Origin: Dactylosporangium sp. AC04546
GTDB lineage: Bacteria > Actinomycetota > Actinomycetes > Mycobacteriales > Micromonosporaceae
NCBI RefSeq assembly: GCF_022095675.1
Contig: NZ_JAHYSG010000067.1
Coordinates: forward strand, 1-64,000
Length of the DNA stretch: 64,000 bases
Direction of reading: 5' to 3'
Part shown: positions 61,813 to 64,000 of the stretch, one piece after another
Position numbering within the stretch: position 1 is the first letter of the stretch
How the letters are laid out: each line of letters begins with the position of its first letter
Made by a program: the position numbers and the translations under genes
Notes under the pieces: generated by a model
Databases searched by the model: none
Told to the model about the DNA's origin: nothing
The model's input: the letters and a program-made list of their open reading frames with translations, nothing else

Positions 61813-61850
61813 ACGACCGCGCGCAGCCCCCGGGGACTGCGCGCGGTCGT
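61813..61850 (-). terminator. hairpin terminator
   Basis: ACGACCGCGCGCAG (61813-61826) pairs with CTGCGCGCGGTCGT (61837-61850) around a 10-nt loop. It lies just downstream of the DUF4328 gene and upstream of the PadR promoter. Confidence 0.8.
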
Positions 61851-61864
61851 TGTCGGTGCGTGGG

Positions 61865-62497
61865 TCAGGCGGTGGCCGGGGCGCCGTCCTGCCAGGTGGT
61901 GACGCGGCGGACGAGGAGGGCCCCCATGAGCGCGGCGAGGGCGCCGGCGGCGGCGGTCACGATCGCGACGCCCGTCGGGGTGGTGACCTGGGTCGTGCCG
62001 TCGGCCCAGGTGGTCGCTTCGGTGTAGCTGAAGAGGCTGACGATCAGGGCCAGCCACCAGGCGGTGACGACGCGATCCGAGGTCCAGGTTCGGTCGGGGG
62101 AGCTGCGGGCGAAGATCTCCTTGACGACCAGGTACGGGATGACGAGGTTCGCCAGCGGGATGAACCAGCCGCCGATCGTCCAGCCCTTGCGCCAGCCGAC
62201 GTTGTTGTCGTTGCGCCGGTCGAAGTTGTCGCGGGCGAGGTACAGCCAGACGATGAAGACGACCAGCACCAGTGTGCGGGCGGAGTTCAGCACGACCGCC
62301 CCGAGTTCCTCGCCGGAGAACACGCTGAGGCCGAAGTTGGTCTGCGTCTGCACGATCCGCCCGGTGCCGGGCTCGGGCGTGTCGTACGCGCGGACGACGG
62401 TGAAGACGTGGGCCAGGCTCACGGCCGCGAGGGCGGCGACGACGACCCAGCCGATCGTTTGCAATCTATGTGGTGCCGCAACGCGAATGTCGCTCAT
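61865..62497 (-). CDS. DUF4328 membrane protein
   Basis: The 210-residue protein has four TM segments and the DUF4328 signature GWTIGGWFIPLANLVIPYLV, followed by KEIFARSSPDR. Between helices 2 and 3 is the segment LARDNFDRRNDNNVGWRKGW. The family is common in actinobacteria and has no known function. It is a single-gene unit with its own terminator. Confidence 0.87.
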   Translation of the reverse strand: MSDIRVAAPHRLQTIGWVVVAALAAVSLAHVFTVVRAYDTPEPGTGRIVQTQTNFGLSVFSGEELGAVVLNSARTLVLVVFIVWLYLARDNFDRRNDNNVGWRKGWTIGGWFIPLANLVIPYLVVKEIFARSSPDRTWTSDRVVTAWWLALIVSLFSYTEATTWADGTTQVTTPTGVAIVTAAAGALAALMGALLVRRVTTWQDGAPATA

Positions 62498-62671
62498 GCC
62501 TCGCGGAGCCTAGTCACCGCCCGCAACCGTCGTTCTTCCTGCTCGTGAGCCATCTTGGCTGCTCAGAGCGGGGGTGCGGGGTCGGCGGGCGGTCGTTGGC
62601 GTCGTGGTGTCGGCAAGGTCCCACCAGAGCTGTCCGTCTTCCGTCAAGCACGGCCGCCGGTCCCGGCCGCC

Positions 62672-63547
62672 TCACGCCTCCGGCTCACGCCTCCGCAGCT
62701 CGCCAGCGGCTTGGCGGTCGCGGCGCATCCCGGCAGCCTGGCCAGGTGCGAGCACGAACCGGCGCCAGGCGAGGACTCCGCACAACGCGAACCCCAGCGC
62801 GTTGCCGAGCCCGTGGGTGGCGACCATCCACGAGAGCGACAGGTGCGGCAGACCGGTCGCGCGGCCGAGCGCCCAGTCGACGGCCAGCACCATGGTGGCG
62901 ACGAGCACGACGGCCGAGGTCACCAGCAGCGCGCGGGTGGTGCGGTCGGCGTCGCGGCGCAGGCGCACGGTGAGCCAGCCGGTGAGCCACATGCCGGCGG
63001 TGAGCACGACCGCTCCCGCGAGCTCGACCCAGTCGTTGGTGAAGTATCCGAGGAACACCAGCCCGATCCCGCCCGGCACGGACAGCGCCGCCGCCCGGCC
63101 CGCGAGGGTCTCCCCGCTGAGCCGGCAGACCAGCCCGGCCACGAGCGCGGCGACGAACCCGGCGTAGTGGAAGTGGGCCACGGTGAGCGACAGGATCTCG
63201 ACCCGGAACCCGAACAGGCGGTACCCGGCCCGCTCGGCGACGAGCGCGCTGGCGGCCACCGCGGGCGAGGCCAGCGCGGTCAACACGGCGATCTCCCGCG
63301 GCGGAGGTATCCGCAGCGCCCACAGCCTCCCGGGGATGGCGCCGGCCAGCCACAGGGTCGCGAGCAGGTACGCCGTGGCCAGCGCGGCGGCCGGCCAGCC
63401 GCGCGGCAGCCATAGCGACAGTGCGCCCAAGCCGGCCCCGAGCAGCCACAGCGCCCGCCGGTGCCAGGGCCACGGCCGGTCGACGAGGTCGAGCCCCAGC
63501 GGCACGACCACGAGCATGCCGAGACACAACAGCGCGTTCAGCAGCAC
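62672..63547 (-). CDS. YndJ-like multi-pass membrane protein
   Basis: The 291-residue protein has about eight TM helices and the motif TVAHFHYAGFVAALVAGLVC near the middle, with the ending MVATHGLGNALGFALCGVLA, both characteristic of YndJ-family proteins of unknown function; the conserved histidines could bind metal or haem. GTG start at 63547 behind AAGGAGG. Divergent from an SMP-30 gene; two perfect palindromes in the gap. The 174 bp on its other side (62498-62671) hold no visible feature. Confidence 0.82.
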   Translation of the reverse strand: MLLNALLCLGMLVVVPLGLDLVDRPWPWHRRALWLLGAGLGALSLWLPRGWPAAALATAYLLATLWLAGAIPGRLWALRIPPPREIAVLTALASPAVAASALVAERAGYRLFGFRVEILSLTVAHFHYAGFVAALVAGLVCRLSGETLAGRAAALSVPGGIGLVFLGYFTNDWVELAGAVVLTAGMWLTGWLTVRLRRDADRTTRALLVTSAVVLVATMVLAVDWALGRATGLPHLSLSWMVATHGLGNALGFALCGVLAWRRFVLAPGQAAGMRRDRQAAGELRRREPEA

Positions 63548-63558
63548 GGCGAGCCTCC

Positions 63559-63572
63559 TTGAACGGGTTCAA
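63559..63572. promoter_or_regulatory. palindrome TTGAAC-GG-GTTCAA
   Basis: Perfect 14-bp palindrome 12 bp upstream of the YndJ start. A related site lies at 63592; centres are 33 bp apart, three helical turns, so dimers would bind on the same face. Confidence 0.75.
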
Positions 63573-63591
63573 CTCGACTGTAGCCGCCGAC

Positions 63592-63605
63592 TTGAACATG
63601 TTCAA
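63592..63605. promoter_or_regulatory. palindrome TTGAACATGTTCAA
   Basis: Perfect 14-bp palindrome sharing TTGAAC/GTTCAA with the site at 63559. Likely operator for a TetR- or similar-type regulator not present in the window on this side. Confidence 0.75.
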
Positions 63606-63705
63606 CATGGCATTCTGGCGTCCGATGTCGATCCGGGCGGTCGTCGTTCGTGTAGTGGTGGGACGCCGGCGTCGGGCCGGTGGTGCGCGAGGACGGTGAG
63701 AGCGG

Positions 63706-64000
63706 ATGGATGAGGTGCGGACGCTGGTGAGCGGGCGCGGGCTGGTGGAGGCACCGCGATGGCACGGCGACCGGCTGTACTTCTCGGACTGGACCGCGGG
63801 CGAGGTCCTCACGGTCGGCCCGGACGGCGTCGCCGAGGTGGTCGCGCGGGTCGCGTCGCTGCCGCTGTGCACGGCGTGGCTGCCCGACGGCCGGATGGTG
63901 ATCGTCTCGTCCACCGAGGGCCGGCTGCTGCGCCGGGAGACCGACGGCACCCTCGTCACGCACGCCGAGCTCGGCCGGCCGGGCTGGAACGACGTGGTGG
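63706..64000 (+). CDS. SMP-30/gluconolactonase-family protein (5' part)
   Basis: The first 98 residues (MDEVRTLVSGRGLVEAPRWH, GDRLYFSDWTAGEVLTV, LPLCTAWLPDGRMVIVSSTE) match the first propeller blades of SMP-30/gluconolactonase/LRE-like enzymes, which hydrolyse sugar lactones with a bound divalent metal; the metal-binding Glu is the one in VEAPRWH. ATG 63706 is chosen since the family start fits and GAGAGCGG precedes it. The gene runs off the window. Confidence 0.85.
   Translation, partial: MDEVRTLVSGRGLVEAPRWHGDRLYFSDWTAGEVLTVGPDGVAEVVARVASLPLCTAWLPDGRMVIVSSTEGRLLRRETDGTLVTHAELGRPGWNDVV

Overview
The window is high-GC actinobacterial DNA: genes are dense, coding frames end almost every codon in G or C, GTG starts are common, genes overlap by ATGA or GTGA, and several transcripts look leaderless. 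Secreted CBM2 glycoside hydrolases, SARP, WYL and FCD-type GntR regulators, SigE-type ECF sigma factors, DUF4328 and HelD-like helicases fit a soil actinomycete, probably Micromonosporaceae. This placement comes from family content, not from a database search.

Layout. 0-9.2 kb: a HEAT-repeat protein with tandem-repeat insertions, a Tat/lipoprotein intradiol dioxygenase, a frameshifted dehydrogenase remnant, two hypotheticals, and an ABC exporter pair facing a two-component system. 9.3-12.6 kb: a xylan module of LacI regulator, GH11 xylanase and CE4 deacetylase; both enzymes carry almost identical CBM2 domains. 12.7-16.9 kb: an Rrf2 regulator followed by a tightly overlapped sulfate ABC transporter, with a possible Cys-containing leader peptide upstream. 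17.0-30.9 kb: the most coherent system, a predicted sialoside/sialic-acid locus with two secreted GH33 sialidases, a cytoplasmic GH42 beta-galactosidase, two FCD GntR regulators, a dipeptide-type ABC importer with a fused permease-ATPase, and a DapA/NanA-family lyase. Related GGACATCC-type operators lie at the promoters and regulator starts.

31-40 kb: an acyltransferase, a small His-rich membrane protein, a decayed GH12 cellulase, an unknown protein, a large SARP regulator, an ABC drug-efflux pair and a deleted ABC exporter remnant. 40-48 kb: a lipoprotein deacetylase, a HelD-like helicase and many small regulator/enzyme pairs (YCII/WYL, VOC, SDR/MerR, aldo-keto reductase/TetR, rhodanese, DUF1963). 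48.9-57.6 kb: a large secreted subtilisin with a TrmB/LuxR-like regulator, a double GNAT protein, a WD40 remnant, and an ECF sigma factor with a membrane partner. 57.7-64 kb: a TetR/MFS pair, a PadR/flavin monooxygenase pair, a DUF4328 protein, a YndJ-like membrane protein and the start of an SMP-30 gene divided from it by twin palindromes.

How the genes work together: secreted sialidases would release sialic acid (and expose galactosides), the ABC system would import it, the lyase would cleave it and GH42 would act on galactosides inside the cell. GntR proteins binding the shared palindromes could couple all transcription units. The other regions are small independent modules, mostly a regulator beside its target, with palindromes in the intergenic gaps. 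At least five decayed genes (dehydrogenase, NACHT, GH12, a HEAT-like piece, ABC exporter) mark this as an accessory, rearranging part of the chromosome.
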